From the NCBI RefSeq assembly GCF_001027745.1, contig NZ_LECU01000012.1, positions 1 to 64,000 of the forward strand: a DNA stretch of 64,000 nucleotides, in the 5' to 3' direction. The notes beneath the pieces are model-generated. The model had not been told where the DNA came from and did no database searches. It worked only from the letters and a program-made list of their open reading frames with translations. Position numbers and translations under genes: made by a program. The first letter of the stretch is position 1, and each line of letters opens with the position of its first letter. This DNA comes from Pedobacter sp. BMA (GTDB lineage: Bacteria; Bacteroidota; Bacteroidia; Sphingobacteriales; Sphingobacteriaceae). Positions 17,132 to 26,394 of this stretch are shown here, in pieces.

Positions 17132-17971
17132 TTATTTTAATTCGGTAATGGCACAGTGGTCCATGTCGCCATAGTCGAGGTTTTCACCTGCCATGCCCCA
17201 GATAAAGGTATAGTTACTGGTTCCTGCACCGGAGTGTATTGACCAGTTTGGAGAAATAACGGCCTGATCGTTCTGCATCCAGATGTGGCGTGTTTCCTGT
17301 GGCTGCCCCATAAAATGACACACACTTTGTCCCTGAGGCACTTCGAAATAGAAGTAGGCTTCCATTCTGCGGTCGTGTGTATGGGCTGGCATGGTGTTCC
17401 ATACACTGCCTGATTTTAGTTCGGTCATTCCCATCTGCAACTGGCATGTAGGCAATACGCTATTCACCAAAAGCTTATTGATGACGCGGTGGTTTGCTGT
17501 TTCAGGTGTACCCAGTTCCACAATCTCTGCATCTGCCTTGCTCACTTTTTTTGTTGGGTAAGTGTGGTGGGCAGGTGCCGAATTGATGTATAATTTTGCA
17601 GGTTGTGCAGAATCTGCCGAGGCAAATGTTACTGATTGCGTACCTTTCCCGATATATAAAGCTTCTTTATATTCCAGTTCGAATTTTTCACCATCAGCAG
17701 TTACGATGGCTTTACCACCCACATTGATGATTCCCAGTTCCCGGCGCTCCAGAAAATAAGTGGCCTTAAGATCATCAGGATTAGGTAGTTCAAGGGTTTG
17801 ACCAACCGGCATAGCACCACCTACGATGTACCTGTCGAAGTGAGATAATGTTAAGTTTACCTGATTAGCCTCAAAAACATTTTCAATCAGGAAGTTTTCC
17901 CGCAAAGCAGCGGTATCCATTTGTTTTACTTCTTTAGGGCTTTGAGCGTAACGGCTTTCGAATTTATTCAT
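17132..17971 (-). CDS. kduI: 5-dehydro-4-deoxy-D-glucuronate isomerase (KduI)
   Basis: A 279-residue bicupin, the same length as E. coli KduI. The zinc ligands are all in place: H197, H199, E204 (PAHTHDRRMEAYFYFE) and H246. It converts 4-deoxy-L-threo-5-hexosulose uronate, formed spontaneously from unsaturated uronates, into 3-deoxy-D-glycero-2,5-hexodiulosonate in the cytosol; KduD takes the product. A separate -7 box lies in the 120-base gap before the gene, so it may be transcribed independently as well as from the upstream GH88 gene. Confidence 0.95.
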   Translation of the reverse strand: MNKFESRYAQSPKEVKQMDTAALRENFLIENVFEANQVNLTLSHFDRYIVGGAMPVGQTLELPNPDDLKATYFLERRELGIINVGGKAIVTADGEKFELEYKEALYIGKGTQSVTFASADSAQPAKLYINSAPAHHTYPTKKVSKADAEIVELGTPETANHRVINKLLVNSVLPTCQLQMGMTELKSGSVWNTMPAHTHDRRMEAYFYFEVPQGQSVCHFMGQPQETRHIWMQNDQAVISPNWSIHSGAGTSNYTFIWGMAGENLDYGDMDHCAITELK

Positions 17972-18013
17972 TGGTTAAAATTTGAGATAAGGTGAAACAA
18001 TAAGTTCCGGTAG

Positions 18014-18021
18014 CAAATATA
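18014..18021 (-). promoter_or_regulatory. -7 box (TATATTTG) upstream of kduI
   Basis: On the minus strand TATATTTG lies 43 bases before the kduI start, inside the 120-base gap after the GH88 gene. It fits the Bacteroidota TAnnTTTG box; no clear -33 TTTG is visible. Confidence 0.5.
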
Positions 18022-18091
18022 TTTATACCATGCTTATTATTTGAATGAATACCGAAATTATTGAAAATTAACGTATAACCAACGTTTAAAT

Positions 18092-19291
18092 TTACTTCTG
18101 ATTTCCCAGATACCATTTTTTATAACGGGCCAATGCTTCCAGATAATAATAATCAGCATAGATGAGCGGTACATCAATTTCTATATTGAGCGGGTAGGCA
18201 CCTGTACTGTGCATTAACAGAAAACCACCGTTGGTTCCCGGCTTCGCCCGGTAGGCATCAGTTGATAAGGAATATATCATGGTTTCGGCCGCAGCTTTGT
18301 ATGTTTTCGTTTCATCTTCCGGCGTATACTGACCCAGTTCAAGGAGTGCTGAAGCAATCAAAGCACCTGCAGATGCATCGCGTTTGGCATATGGAATTCC
18401 CTGTGCATCAAAGTCCCAGAAGGGTATTTTATCTGCCGGCAGATTGGGATGATTGAGGATAAATTTTGCTATTCCCCTGGCCTGAGCCAGATAAGCCTCG
18501 TTTTTAGTGAAACGGTACATCATGATGTAGCCGTAAAGTGCCCATCCTTGTCCGCGTGACCAGGCCGAGCAATCAGCTGCTCCCTGCCAGGTTGCTTTTC
18601 GCCTTACCGCTCCGGTTTCCGGATTATAATCGATTACATGATAGGAGCTGAAATCAGGGCGAAAGTGATTCTTCAGTGTGGTATTTGCATGGTTAATGGA
18701 GATTTCCTTATACTTTGGATCTCCACCCTGATCGGATACCCAGTTCATCATTTCGAGGTTCATCATGTTATCGATGATGACCGGATATTCCCAATACTTG
18801 CTTTTATTCCAGGATTGGATGGCTTTTACCGGCTCATGGTAACGGCTGGCCAGCGATTCTGCCGACCGGTTGATGATGGCTTTATATTCAGGCTTGCCTG
18901 TGATGCGATAGGCATTTCCAAAACTACAGTACATCATAAAACCCAGGTCATGGTTGCCCGTATAGGTTTGATTTGGTTCAATCAGTTTCAAGGCCTCTTC
19001 GGCCTGTTTCTTTATGGCAACGTCTTTGGTTTGCTCAAAGATATACCATAAACTCCCGGAATAAAAACCACTGCACCACCAGGTAATTTCTTTATTTATT
19101 GGCTTACCATCCTGATAACTTTGGGGTGTTTTACCCGGTGTAATGTTACGTGCGAGCACTTTGTACTGGCTGGTGGCAAACCTGAATTCTTCATCGATAA
19201 GCTGTGCCATTGGCTTTACAGCAGTTTTTTGTGCGGAAGAAGTTACACCTGAGAAAAGCAGGAGGCTAAAGATCAGACTTTTGTTAATCAT
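18092..19291 (-). CDS. GH88 unsaturated glucuronyl hydrolase
   Basis: A 399-residue exported enzyme; residues 1-20 are a signal peptide ending in SSAQ. It has the (alpha/alpha)6 barrel blocks of GH88: ITWWCSGFYSGSLW, NHDLGFMMYCSFGNAYRIT with a likely catalytic Asp, PVIIDNMMNLEMMNW with the second Asp, and DCSAWSRGQGWALYGYIM. Such enzymes hydrate and remove the 4,5-unsaturated uronate left by polysaccharide lyases, giving the substrate of KduI. GH105 is the nearest alternative family, but the motif spacing favours GH88. It lies 52 bases after the GH16 gene in the same operon. Confidence 0.9.
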   Translation of the reverse strand: MINKSLIFSLLLFSGVTSSAQKTAVKPMAQLIDEEFRFATSQYKVLARNITPGKTPQSYQDGKPINKEITWWCSGFYSGSLWYIFEQTKDVAIKKQAEEALKLIEPNQTYTGNHDLGFMMYCSFGNAYRITGKPEYKAIINRSAESLASRYHEPVKAIQSWNKSKYWEYPVIIDNMMNLEMMNWVSDQGGDPKYKEISINHANTTLKNHFRPDFSSYHVIDYNPETGAVRRKATWQGAADCSAWSRGQGWALYGYIMMYRFTKNEAYLAQARGIAKFILNHPNLPADKIPFWDFDAQGIPYAKRDASAGALIASALLELGQYTPEDETKTYKAAAETMIYSLSTDAYRAKPGTNGGFLLMHSTGAYPLNIEIDVPLIYADYYYLEALARYKKWYLGNQK

Positions 19292-19343
19292 ATTGGTTTG
19301 TTAGGGTTTTAAGTTGAGGGAAAGATTGATGATGCTGATAATT

Positions 19344-20123
19344 TTACTTGTACACACGCACATAATCCACTTCATAAGTTAACGGTAAAATACGATCGTC
19401 GAGCCGGCCGCCGAGCGTGCCTTCCCGCCCCAGTGCCATATTGAGCAGGAGATAGAATTTCCTTCTGAAAGGGTTATAGTCTTCATGATCTGCTTTACTC
19501 AGGTCGTAGGTGAAGTAACACTTATCATCATAATAGAATTCAATCTTCTTTTTATCCCAATTGATGGCATATACATGGTAATCTTCCCAGGGTTTCCCTA
19601 CTACAGGCTTTTCAGTTTGATAATGGTATACATCATCTTTATCTGTAAAGTGTGTGGTTCCATAAACCTGAGTTGAATCCTTTCCTACATACTCGAGGAT
19701 ATCAATTTCACCACAGAAAGGCCATTTGACTTCCTGGCGGTTTACGCCGAGCATCCATATTGCGGGCCAGGCGCCAATACCTTTGGTCACTTTAGCCCTC
19801 ACTTCTACCCTGCCATACCGGAAATGTTTTTTACCAAGGGTAATTAAGCTTGCGGAGGTATAGTTTGCGCCTTTGTAAGATTCTTTGATGGCCTGGATAA
19901 TCAGTTTTCCATCTGCTACCCTGGCGTTTTCGAGGCGCTCCCGCGTATAGTACTGTGGTTCTTTATTACGGGCGAATCCGGTTTCATAATCCCATTTGCG
20001 CTGATCTGGTAAACCGGTATAATTAAACTCGTCGAACCAGATTAATTTTCTTTTAGGTCCGTTACTTTGGGCAAAGCCCTTTACACTTAGAAACGCTAAT
20101 AATGCAGCAAGTACAATTTTCAT
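19344..20123 (-). CDS. GH16 endo-glycanase (beta-glucanase type)
   Basis: A 259-residue exported glycoside hydrolase with signal peptide residues 1-18. The catalytic motif is E139-I-D141-I-L-E144 in GEIDILEYVG, the laminarinase-like form of the GH16 ExDxxE signature. GAWPAIWML precedes it and YHVYAINWDKKKIEFYYDDK follows, as in beta-1,3(4)-glucanases. It would cut internal beta linkages outside the cell or in the periplasm. The exact glycan cannot be named; agarases and carrageenases share the fold, but the EIDILE form favours beta-glucan. A terminator-like hairpin sits 8 bases ahead of its ATG. Confidence 0.9.
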   Translation of the reverse strand: MKIVLAALLAFLSVKGFAQSNGPKRKLIWFDEFNYTGLPDQRKWDYETGFARNKEPQYYTRERLENARVADGKLIIQAIKESYKGANYTSASLITLGKKHFRYGRVEVRAKVTKGIGAWPAIWMLGVNRQEVKWPFCGEIDILEYVGKDSTQVYGTTHFTDKDDVYHYQTEKPVVGKPWEDYHVYAINWDKKKIEFYYDDKCYFTYDLSKADHEDYNPFRRKFYLLLNMALGREGTLGGRLDDRILPLTYEVDYVRVYK

Positions 20124-20131
20124 AGATGAAG

Positions 20132-20173
20132 GAAAAAACCGGCTACACCTTTTAAACAGCGTAGGTGCAGCCA
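20132..20173 (-). terminator. terminator-like hairpin in the GH16 leader
   Basis: On the minus strand GGCTGCACCT pairs with AGGTGTAGCC (one G-U type pair) around a 12-base loop and is followed by GGTTTTTTCC, ending 8 bases before the GH16 ATG. A promoter-like box lies upstream of it, so it could be an attenuator rather than a simple end of the previous gene. Confidence 0.6.
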
Positions 20174-20228
20174 GTCAAATATTAAACAAACAATTATTTC
20201 ATATGCCTTATGTTACCTTAAAGCGATA

Positions 20229-20236
20229 CAAACATA
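20229..20236 (-). promoter_or_regulatory. -7 box (TATGTTTG) upstream of GH16
   Basis: TATGTTTG on the minus strand fits TAnnTTTG. It lies 21 bases after a pair of direct repeats, and would give a leader of about 100 bases. Confidence 0.55.
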
Positions 20237-20257
20237 TTTGTTAAACTTGCTTTCCTT

Positions 20258-20297
20258 GGGTGACTATCCTAAACAATAAGGGTGAAATTCCTAAACA
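20258..20297 (-). promoter_or_regulatory. 22-bp-spaced direct repeats, candidate operator
   Basis: On the plus strand GGGTGA-n3-TCCTAAACA occurs at 20258-20275 and again at 20280-20297, 22 bases apart, with 15 fixed positions identical. The placement relative to the -7 box mirrors that at the GH29 promoter. It is probably the site of an AraC-type or hybrid two-component regulator. Confidence 0.6.
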
Positions 20298-20348
20298 TTG
20301 TAACAAATAGCACACAAAAACGTGGTTTGGGGCGGTAATTTGATTTTT

Positions 20349-21245
20349 TTATTGATGTGCATGATTTGCTTTCAAATAGGATATCAGATCTGCCGGGCGG
20401 TCGCTTTGGATCACCAGAGGCTTAAGTTCCAGTAACCAGGCCCAACTCCCTTTTGTATCTTTTTGTTCAACGGCGCGATCATCGTCGTGCCCGCCGTTAA
20501 GTGAAGGCCACAAACTATTCAGCCAGATGACCTGACTTTTCGCAATTGCAGGAAGTGATTTTAAGGTGGATAAAGTATCGGTATTAAAAATGGGCTGGAT
20601 AACACTTTTTGGAAAAGCTTTATAGCTTTTGATTAGTTCAATGGCATCAGGCCCGGCCATGTTAACTACGACCATCAGCGCGGCATCCGATGGGATCTTT
20701 TCTGTAGAAATCAATTTACTGTAGCTGATGTTATCTCCAACGTTTACGATGGCCTGATTCAAGGTTCCGGTTTCATTTAATACTTTGAATACTTCAGTGA
20801 GGTGGTCGTTCCCTTTATCTACATTAATCAGTATTTTCCCTTTTGCGGCAAGCATCATTTCTTTAAATGTGGGAATGGGGTTTAAGGTTACCCTGCCGAG
20901 ACCGTTTTTAAGTCTGAACTTACTTATTTCTTGAAAAGTATAGTCGCTTACTTTGCCTTTTGCGTTGGTGGTGCGGTCGATGGTTTGGTCGTGCATGACC
21001 ACCAACACGCTGTCTTTGGTCATTTTCACATCAAGCTCCATCATATCAAAACCTTTATCAATACAGTTTAGCAGCGCGTTTAGGGAGTTTTCGGGCGCAT
21101 TGCGCCAATCGCCACGGTGTGCGGCAACAAGTATATTTTTATGGTTTAAATTAAAAAGTGCAGTCAGTTTAGCTGCAGGTTGCTGTGAAAAAGTATTCAG
21201 GGCATTTAGAACCAGTACTGATGCGATCAAGATTTTGTATTTCAT
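20349..21245 (-). CDS. glycerophosphodiester phosphodiesterase family protein
   Basis: A 298-residue exported protein with signal peptide residues 1-20. The GDPD active site is complete: H43-R44-G45, E52 in PENS, E70 and D72 in MELDVKM, and H85 in VMHDQTIDRTT. The family hydrolyses glycerophosphodiesters to glycerol-3-phosphate and an alcohol in a TIM barrel that uses a divalent metal. Its place inside a polysaccharide locus, between susD and GH16, is unusual and suggests a phosphodiester-bearing glycan or a relative acting on another phosphoester. A hairpin with a T-rich tail separates it from susD. Confidence 0.88.
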   Translation of the reverse strand: MKYKILIASVLVLNALNTFSQQPAAKLTALFNLNHKNILVAAHRGDWRNAPENSLNALLNCIDKGFDMMELDVKMTKDSVLVVMHDQTIDRTTNAKGKVSDYTFQEISKFRLKNGLGRVTLNPIPTFKEMMLAAKGKILINVDKGNDHLTEVFKVLNETGTLNQAIVNVGDNISYSKLISTEKIPSDAALMVVVNMAGPDAIELIKSYKAFPKSVIQPIFNTDTLSTLKSLPAIAKSQVIWLNSLWPSLNGGHDDDRAVEQKDTKGSWAWLLELKPLVIQSDRPADLISYLKANHAHQ

Positions 21246-21261
21246 CTTTAAAAATATAAAA

Positions 21262-21285
21262 GGGCGATTGATTGCTCAATCGCCC
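21262..21285 (-). terminator. intercistronic hairpin between susD and the GDPD gene
   Basis: A perfect 10-bp stem (GGGCGATTGA / TCAATCGCCC) with a 4-base loop is followed on the minus strand by TTTTATATTTT. It would act as a partial terminator, giving more susC/susD than enzyme transcript. Confidence 0.7.
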
Positions 21286-21309
21286 GGGGTTTGCCATTTA
21301 TTAATATTT

Positions 21310-22836
21310 TTAGTAGCCAGGATTCTGGTACATTTTTTCCGGATTCAGTTTGTACTCATCAAAAGGGATCGGGAAGTACCTGTCTTTTGTGGTAAAGTTG
21401 CTGAGTCTGGCATTTCCAAAGTTGGCTTGTGATTTAGCTTTGAAAAATGTTACCAGCTCAGCGGTAGTAAAGAAACGCAGCAAATCAAACCATCTGTGGT
21501 GTTCGAATGCTAATTCTACACGACGCTCATGTAAAATAGCCAGTTTTAACGTTGGGTATTTAGCATTGTAAGTAGCCTTTGTGCGTGCTACGGCATATAA
21601 TGGAACACCTGCCCTTGCCCTAACCATATCCAGGTAAGTAATGGCCGCGGCGTCGTTGCCTTGTAACATATTTACTTCTGCCAGCATGAGGATAATATCT
21701 GCATAGCGCATGAGGGGACAGTTGTTACCGCCGTAGCCGTTTGCGGTAGCTCCTGCGTTTGTATCGCGGTATTTAGTTACAAACCAATCATTGACACGTA
21801 CATCAGCGGCATATTTTACTGAAAAATCTTTACGTGGGTCGCCAGTTTCATAATCCAGGATTAAGTCTGGTGTTACATTGCCTCCAACGCCCGTTGGTAC
21901 TTTTGGTGAGTTAATGGTTTCTCCCCAAGCCTGGTTATCTGCTGCAATACTGGATGCATAGCTGGCATTACCTTGAGCATTTACAATTTCAAAAATGGCT
22001 TCAGGGTTACTTGTTTTTTTCGTTACATCAAAAACATCAGCATAAGGAACACTGGCAAGAGAAGCGAAAGGCTTTAAATTATAAGCAGCCATCAAATAGG
22101 TGTTGGCATTTGTTAGATTTTCCGTTCTGTTTGCCTCCACAGTAGTTGCCATGGTAAGGTAAACCTGTCCAAGTAGTCCATTAATTGCAGCTTTAGATAC
22201 ACGACCTGCGTTTGCTCCAGTGGCGAGATTGGGAATAGTTGTACTGGTTAAAGCATCCTTTAGATCAGTTACAATTTGTGCATACACGGTAGCCTGTGGC
22301 TGACGTGCAGTATTGGCCAACACCTCATCGTTAGTGGTCAACTGTTTCGTAACCAAAGGAACATCGCCCCATTTGCGCACCAAATGAAAATAAATAAGTG
22401 CTCTAATAAATTTTGCCTCCGCCAGGTATTGTGCTTTCTGGTCTGGATTTGTAAAGGGAACTTTATCTATGTTTGAGGTAATTAAATTACATCTGGTAAT
22501 GGTTTGATATAAACTTCCCCAGTGTCCTTTGAGGTAACTGTTACTGGTTGCAATACTGAAATCACCAAATTGGAATGGTTCACCGGCATTACTCTGGTTA
22601 TCATTTGTTCCAGTATCGTCTGATCGCTGATCGGTATACAAGCCACTGCCTTCACCAATATTACTACCACTTCTTAGTGAAGCATAAATACCGTTCAAAA
22701 CAAGGAGAGCGTCACTTGGAGAAGTTAGATATTGATCTACTGTTACTGCATTAGGATCTTTTTGATCAAGAAAATCTTTTTTACAGGATGACAGAGAAAT
22801 CAACGCTATAAAAACTATGAAAATATTTTTTCTCAT
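21310..22836 (-). CDS. SusD/RagB family glycan-binding lipoprotein
   Basis: A 508-residue surface lipoprotein. The signal ends in the lipobox LSS-C (Cys18). SusD features include FLDQKDPNAVTVDQYL after the lipid anchor, TPR-like helices (AEAKFIRALIYFHLVRKWGDVPLVT), PLMRYADIILMLAEVN, ERRVELAFEHHRWFDLLRF, and the closing FPIPFDEYKLNP with a final NPGY. It forms a lid on the SusC transporter encoded just upstream, 20 bases away, and binds oligosaccharides at the cell surface. Confidence 0.96.
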   Translation of the reverse strand: MRKNIFIVFIALISLSSCKKDFLDQKDPNAVTVDQYLTSPSDALLVLNGIYASLRSGSNIGEGSGLYTDQRSDDTGTNDNQSNAGEPFQFGDFSIATSNSYLKGHWGSLYQTITRCNLITSNIDKVPFTNPDQKAQYLAEAKFIRALIYFHLVRKWGDVPLVTKQLTTNDEVLANTARQPQATVYAQIVTDLKDALTSTTIPNLATGANAGRVSKAAINGLLGQVYLTMATTVEANRTENLTNANTYLMAAYNLKPFASLASVPYADVFDVTKKTSNPEAIFEIVNAQGNASYASSIAADNQAWGETINSPKVPTGVGGNVTPDLILDYETGDPRKDFSVKYAADVRVNDWFVTKYRDTNAGATANGYGGNNCPLMRYADIILMLAEVNMLQGNDAAAITYLDMVRARAGVPLYAVARTKATYNAKYPTLKLAILHERRVELAFEHHRWFDLLRFFTTAELVTFFKAKSQANFGNARLSNFTTKDRYFPIPFDEYKLNPEKMYQNPGY

Positions 22837-22856
22837 TTCAGTGAAATTAATAATGA

Positions 22857-25800
22857 TTAAAATGTTAATTTGATACCAAGGTTATAAGCTCTGGCTAATG
22901 GGTAATTTCCATAATCAACGCCCGGCGTACCGTTAGCGCCGCCATTATAATCTACCTCAGGATTGTAGCCTTTGTAATTCGTGATGGTAAACGCATTATC
23001 TACACTACCAAAAACCCTGATATTTTCCACATGGAGGTTTTTGGCAACAGCTTTAGGGAAACTATAACCCAGAGTGATATTAGTACACCTTAAATAAGAG
23101 CCATCCTGGATGTAGAATGACGATAAACGGGTGCTATTACTTTGTGTGCCGGCACGTGAGGCCCGGTAGTTTAAGCCACTTCCCGGATTAGCTTCATTTC
23201 TGTAACGATCTGCAACTTCTACGTACTGATTGCCCGATCCTTCAAAATTATATAGATAATAATCCTGGCCATCCAGAACATCATTACCTTGTGAACCATT
23301 GAATGAAGCTCTGATATCAATTGCTTTGTAGCTTGCATCTACGGCAAAGCCATATGTAAAGTCAGGATAAGGGCTCCCGATGATTTTCTTGTCTGCGTCA
23401 TTTACAATTCCATCACCATTGGTATCTTCAAAATACAAATCTCCAACTTTATATGGATTAGATTGTGCTGAAGACCTTGCTACTTTACCAAGCAATTCTG
23501 GAGTTACCCTTCCTGCTACCTGGTAACCGTAGAACATGCCAATTGGCTGACCTTCCATGGTTACGTGCGTGATGTATTGTCTCTCAGCACCAAAACTGTA
23601 TATTGTACTATTGCCTCCAAGATCAAGTACTTTATTTTTATTGAAAGCGATGTTACCGCTTAATCCTAATTTGAAGTTTTCATTATTAATTATACGCCCA
23701 TCTAACTGAAGATCAACACCTGTATTCCTTACCTTACTATCTTTAAGATTTGTTAAGATAGTTGATGAACCTGCTATTGATGAGATTGGCTGATTAAATA
23801 ATAAATTGTAAGATAAACTATAATAATAATTGGCCATTACAGATAGCCTACCATTAAAGAGGCTTAGATCGGTACCAAAATTATATTGAGAGGTTGATTC
23901 CCATCCTAAACTTTGATCTTTAATACCACCAGCCCAGACAGCTGTAGAAACCGCTCCGCTGCCAAACACAGCTCCACCAGGAGAACTCATGGTTTGTGTG
24001 TGCTGATAATCGCCGATATTATTATTGCCGCTCAATCCCCAGCTGGCTCTTAGTTTAACAGAAGAGCCTCTGCCTAAGAAATCGTTATACCATTTTTCCT
24101 GAGATAGATTCCAACCTGCAGATACAGAAGAGAAGGCACCCCATTTATTTTGAGGACCAAATCTGGATGAACCATCCATCCGGAATGTACCACTTAAGAA
24201 ATATCTGCTGTCGTAGTTATAACTAAATCTACCAAAGTAAGAAAGAAGGGTGGTCACTGTTTTTCCTGTTTGTGATCCTAGCGTAAATAAGTTAGCATCG
24301 GCAGATTTATCTGTAATCTCTCCGATTTTGTCATTATTAAATCCGGATGCGCTTATGCGCACAACATCAGTAGCAGTGTGCTGTGCTGAATAACCACCAA
24401 GAACATCAATATTATTCTTACCAAAATTCTTATTATAGTCTAACGTAAATTCAGCTAATTTATCAACACGGGTTAGATTTTGAGCAATAGAATTAGACGC
24501 TGCAATTGCAGAAGCGGAATAAGGTGCATTACCGCCACCATTACTTAAACTTGTAGGTCGATAGTAATCGTATTTTTCCGCATAATTAGTGGTTCCAAGA
24601 TTGGCTTTGAATGTTAAACCCTTTAGAATATCGTAGGTAGCATAAGCATTATAATTATTACGGTTACCCAAACGGTTAATTTTCATTTCGTTAACTGTTG
24701 CTAATGGATTTTCCAATCCCTGGTAGCCGTATTCATTGGCTAAAGCAGCCATACCGTATTTAATGGGATTGCCTGCTGCATCAGTTGCAGGTAAATAAGG
24801 CAAATACAACAAGGCCGACATCATAGGACTGAAACGACCTTCACCAACTTCCTTGTTATTGGTTTGGGTTAGGGCAATGTTAGCCCCTACCTTCATTCTC
24901 TTACTCACTTGTCCTTCAATGTTTGTACGGAAATTTAATGAACGCATAGCTGTATTGGTGACAATACCGTCCTGATCCTGATATCCTCCGCTGACAAAGT
25001 ATTTAATGTCTTTATTTCCCCCTGTGAAAGACAGGTTATGACGTTGAAAAAATGCATCTCTATATAACACATCCTGCCAATCGGTATCATAAGCCGGTGC
25101 CTTTGCTGTTTGCGTTGCTGCATTATATATGTCGGTCGGAATCCAAACTGAAGAGCTGTTACCTACGTTAGCGGTACGCGCCGCATTGCTATCCGAAAAC
25201 ATTCCATCATTCCAGGTTTTTCCGGCGTTCACTACCAGATCTTTATACGCGTTGTTACGGGCATCAATCATCAACTGGATGAACTGTTCAGCATTCAATA
25301 GTTTTACTTTCTTTGCTAATTGAGTGATACCAGCCTGTACATCATATTCGAACTTGCCTTTGCCGTCTTTACCTTTCTTTGTTGTAATCATCACTACACC
25401 GCCAGAACCTCTTGAACCGTAAATAGCCGCAGATGCTGCATCTTTCAAAATGTCGATGGTTTCAATATCTTCAGGGTTAATGAAAACGTTATTTCCTGAT
25501 GGATAACCATCAATAACATATAAAGGATCGGAGCTGGCATTAATTGAACCGACACCTCTTACCCGGATTTTTGTACCAGCATAAGGTGCGCCTGTGGTTT
25601 GCGACACCTGTACGCCTGCTACTTTACCCACAAGTGCCTGACCAACGGTTGGTGCACTGAGGTTCATTTCGCTGGCTTTAACGCTGCTGATTGCACCGGT
25701 AACATCCGATTTCCGGATTTTCTGATACCCGATGGCAACGACTTCATTCAGGGTATTACTGCTTTCCTTTAATTGTACATTAATCGTTTTACTAGTTCCA

Positions 25801-26129
25801 ACCAAAAGTTCCTGGGTTTCGAAGCCGATATACGAAAATGTTAGGGTGGCGCCATTTGTAGCATCGATGGTAAATTTACCATTAGCATCTGTAGTGGTTG
25901 TTTTTTTGGTTTGTTTATCGTAAACACTCACACCAGGAAGGGGCTGTCCCTTCTCGTCTGTTACCGTTCCGCTGATGGTAGCTAAACGATTATTGAGTTT
26001 GATAGCCGGAAATAATTTACCATTGGTGGCTGCCAGGACCGGAGCATTGCAAAGGGCGAATAGCCCGAGTGGCAATAGCAATTTCCTACAGGTAGTTTTG
26101 ATACCTGTTACTGAAAAAAATGAAATCAT
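22857..26129 (-). CDS. SusC/RagA family TonB-dependent glycan transporter
   Basis: A 1090-residue outer-membrane importer. Residues 1-33 are an export signal. A carboxypeptidase-D-like domain follows (ISGTVTDEKGQPLPGVSVYDKQTKKTT), then the TonB-box region, the plug (VVAIGYQKI, VRGVGSINASSDPLYVIDGYP, DILKDAASAAIYGSRGSGGVVMITTKKG) and a long 22-strand barrel ending in YPLARAYNLGIKLTF. No N-terminal STN domain is present, so direct anti-sigma signalling is not expected. It heads the operon with susD. The imported glycan is not determined by sequence, but downstream enzymes point to a uronate-containing one. Confidence 0.96.
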   Translation of the reverse strand: MISFFSVTGIKTTCRKLLLPLGLFALCNAPVLAATNGKLFPAIKLNNRLATISGTVTDEKGQPLPGVSVYDKQTKKTTTTDANGKFTIDATNGATLTFSYIGFETQELLVGTSKTINVQLKESSNTLNEVVAIGYQKIRKSDVTGAISSVKASEMNLSAPTVGQALVGKVAGVQVSQTTGAPYAGTKIRVRGVGSINASSDPLYVIDGYPSGNNVFINPEDIETIDILKDAASAAIYGSRGSGGVVMITTKKGKDGKGKFEYDVQAGITQLAKKVKLLNAEQFIQLMIDARNNAYKDLVVNAGKTWNDGMFSDSNAARTANVGNSSSVWIPTDIYNAATQTAKAPAYDTDWQDVLYRDAFFQRHNLSFTGGNKDIKYFVSGGYQDQDGIVTNTAMRSLNFRTNIEGQVSKRMKVGANIALTQTNNKEVGEGRFSPMMSALLYLPYLPATDAAGNPIKYGMAALANEYGYQGLENPLATVNEMKINRLGNRNNYNAYATYDILKGLTFKANLGTTNYAEKYDYYRPTSLSNGGGNAPYSASAIAASNSIAQNLTRVDKLAEFTLDYNKNFGKNNIDVLGGYSAQHTATDVVRISASGFNNDKIGEITDKSADANLFTLGSQTGKTVTTLLSYFGRFSYNYDSRYFLSGTFRMDGSSRFGPQNKWGAFSSVSAGWNLSQEKWYNDFLGRGSSVKLRASWGLSGNNNIGDYQHTQTMSSPGGAVFGSGAVSTAVWAGGIKDQSLGWESTSQYNFGTDLSLFNGRLSVMANYYYSLSYNLLFNQPISSIAGSSTILTNLKDSKVRNTGVDLQLDGRIINNENFKLGLSGNIAFNKNKVLDLGGNSTIYSFGAERQYITHVTMEGQPIGMFYGYQVAGRVTPELLGKVARSSAQSNPYKVGDLYFEDTNGDGIVNDADKKIIGSPYPDFTYGFAVDASYKAIDIRASFNGSQGNDVLDGQDYYLYNFEGSGNQYVEVADRYRNEANPGSGLNYRASRAGTQSNSTRLSSFYIQDGSYLRCTNITLGYSFPKAVAKNLHVENIRVFGSVDNAFTITNYKGYNPEVDYNGGANGTPGVDYGNYPLARAYNLGIKLTF

Positions 26130-26394
26130 CTTTTTGATTTAAGTAATTGTTTGAGAAATAGAAATTCGTTTATGTTATTGAAAGGCGTACATTTTCAAAT
26201 TCACATAGGCAAATGTTTTAATTAAATATTTGTTTGGGAGAGCTTTTTACGTCGGCAAAACTAGGCTTGCTGTTTTAAGAAAACATTGCCGGCAGGTTAA
26301 CACTACAATAAGAAGACAGCAGCAATGTTAAGGGTAGATTAACAGTTTTGTGGCCAGGTGGTATAAACAGCAGTTAAGGTATCCGCGGGGCGGA

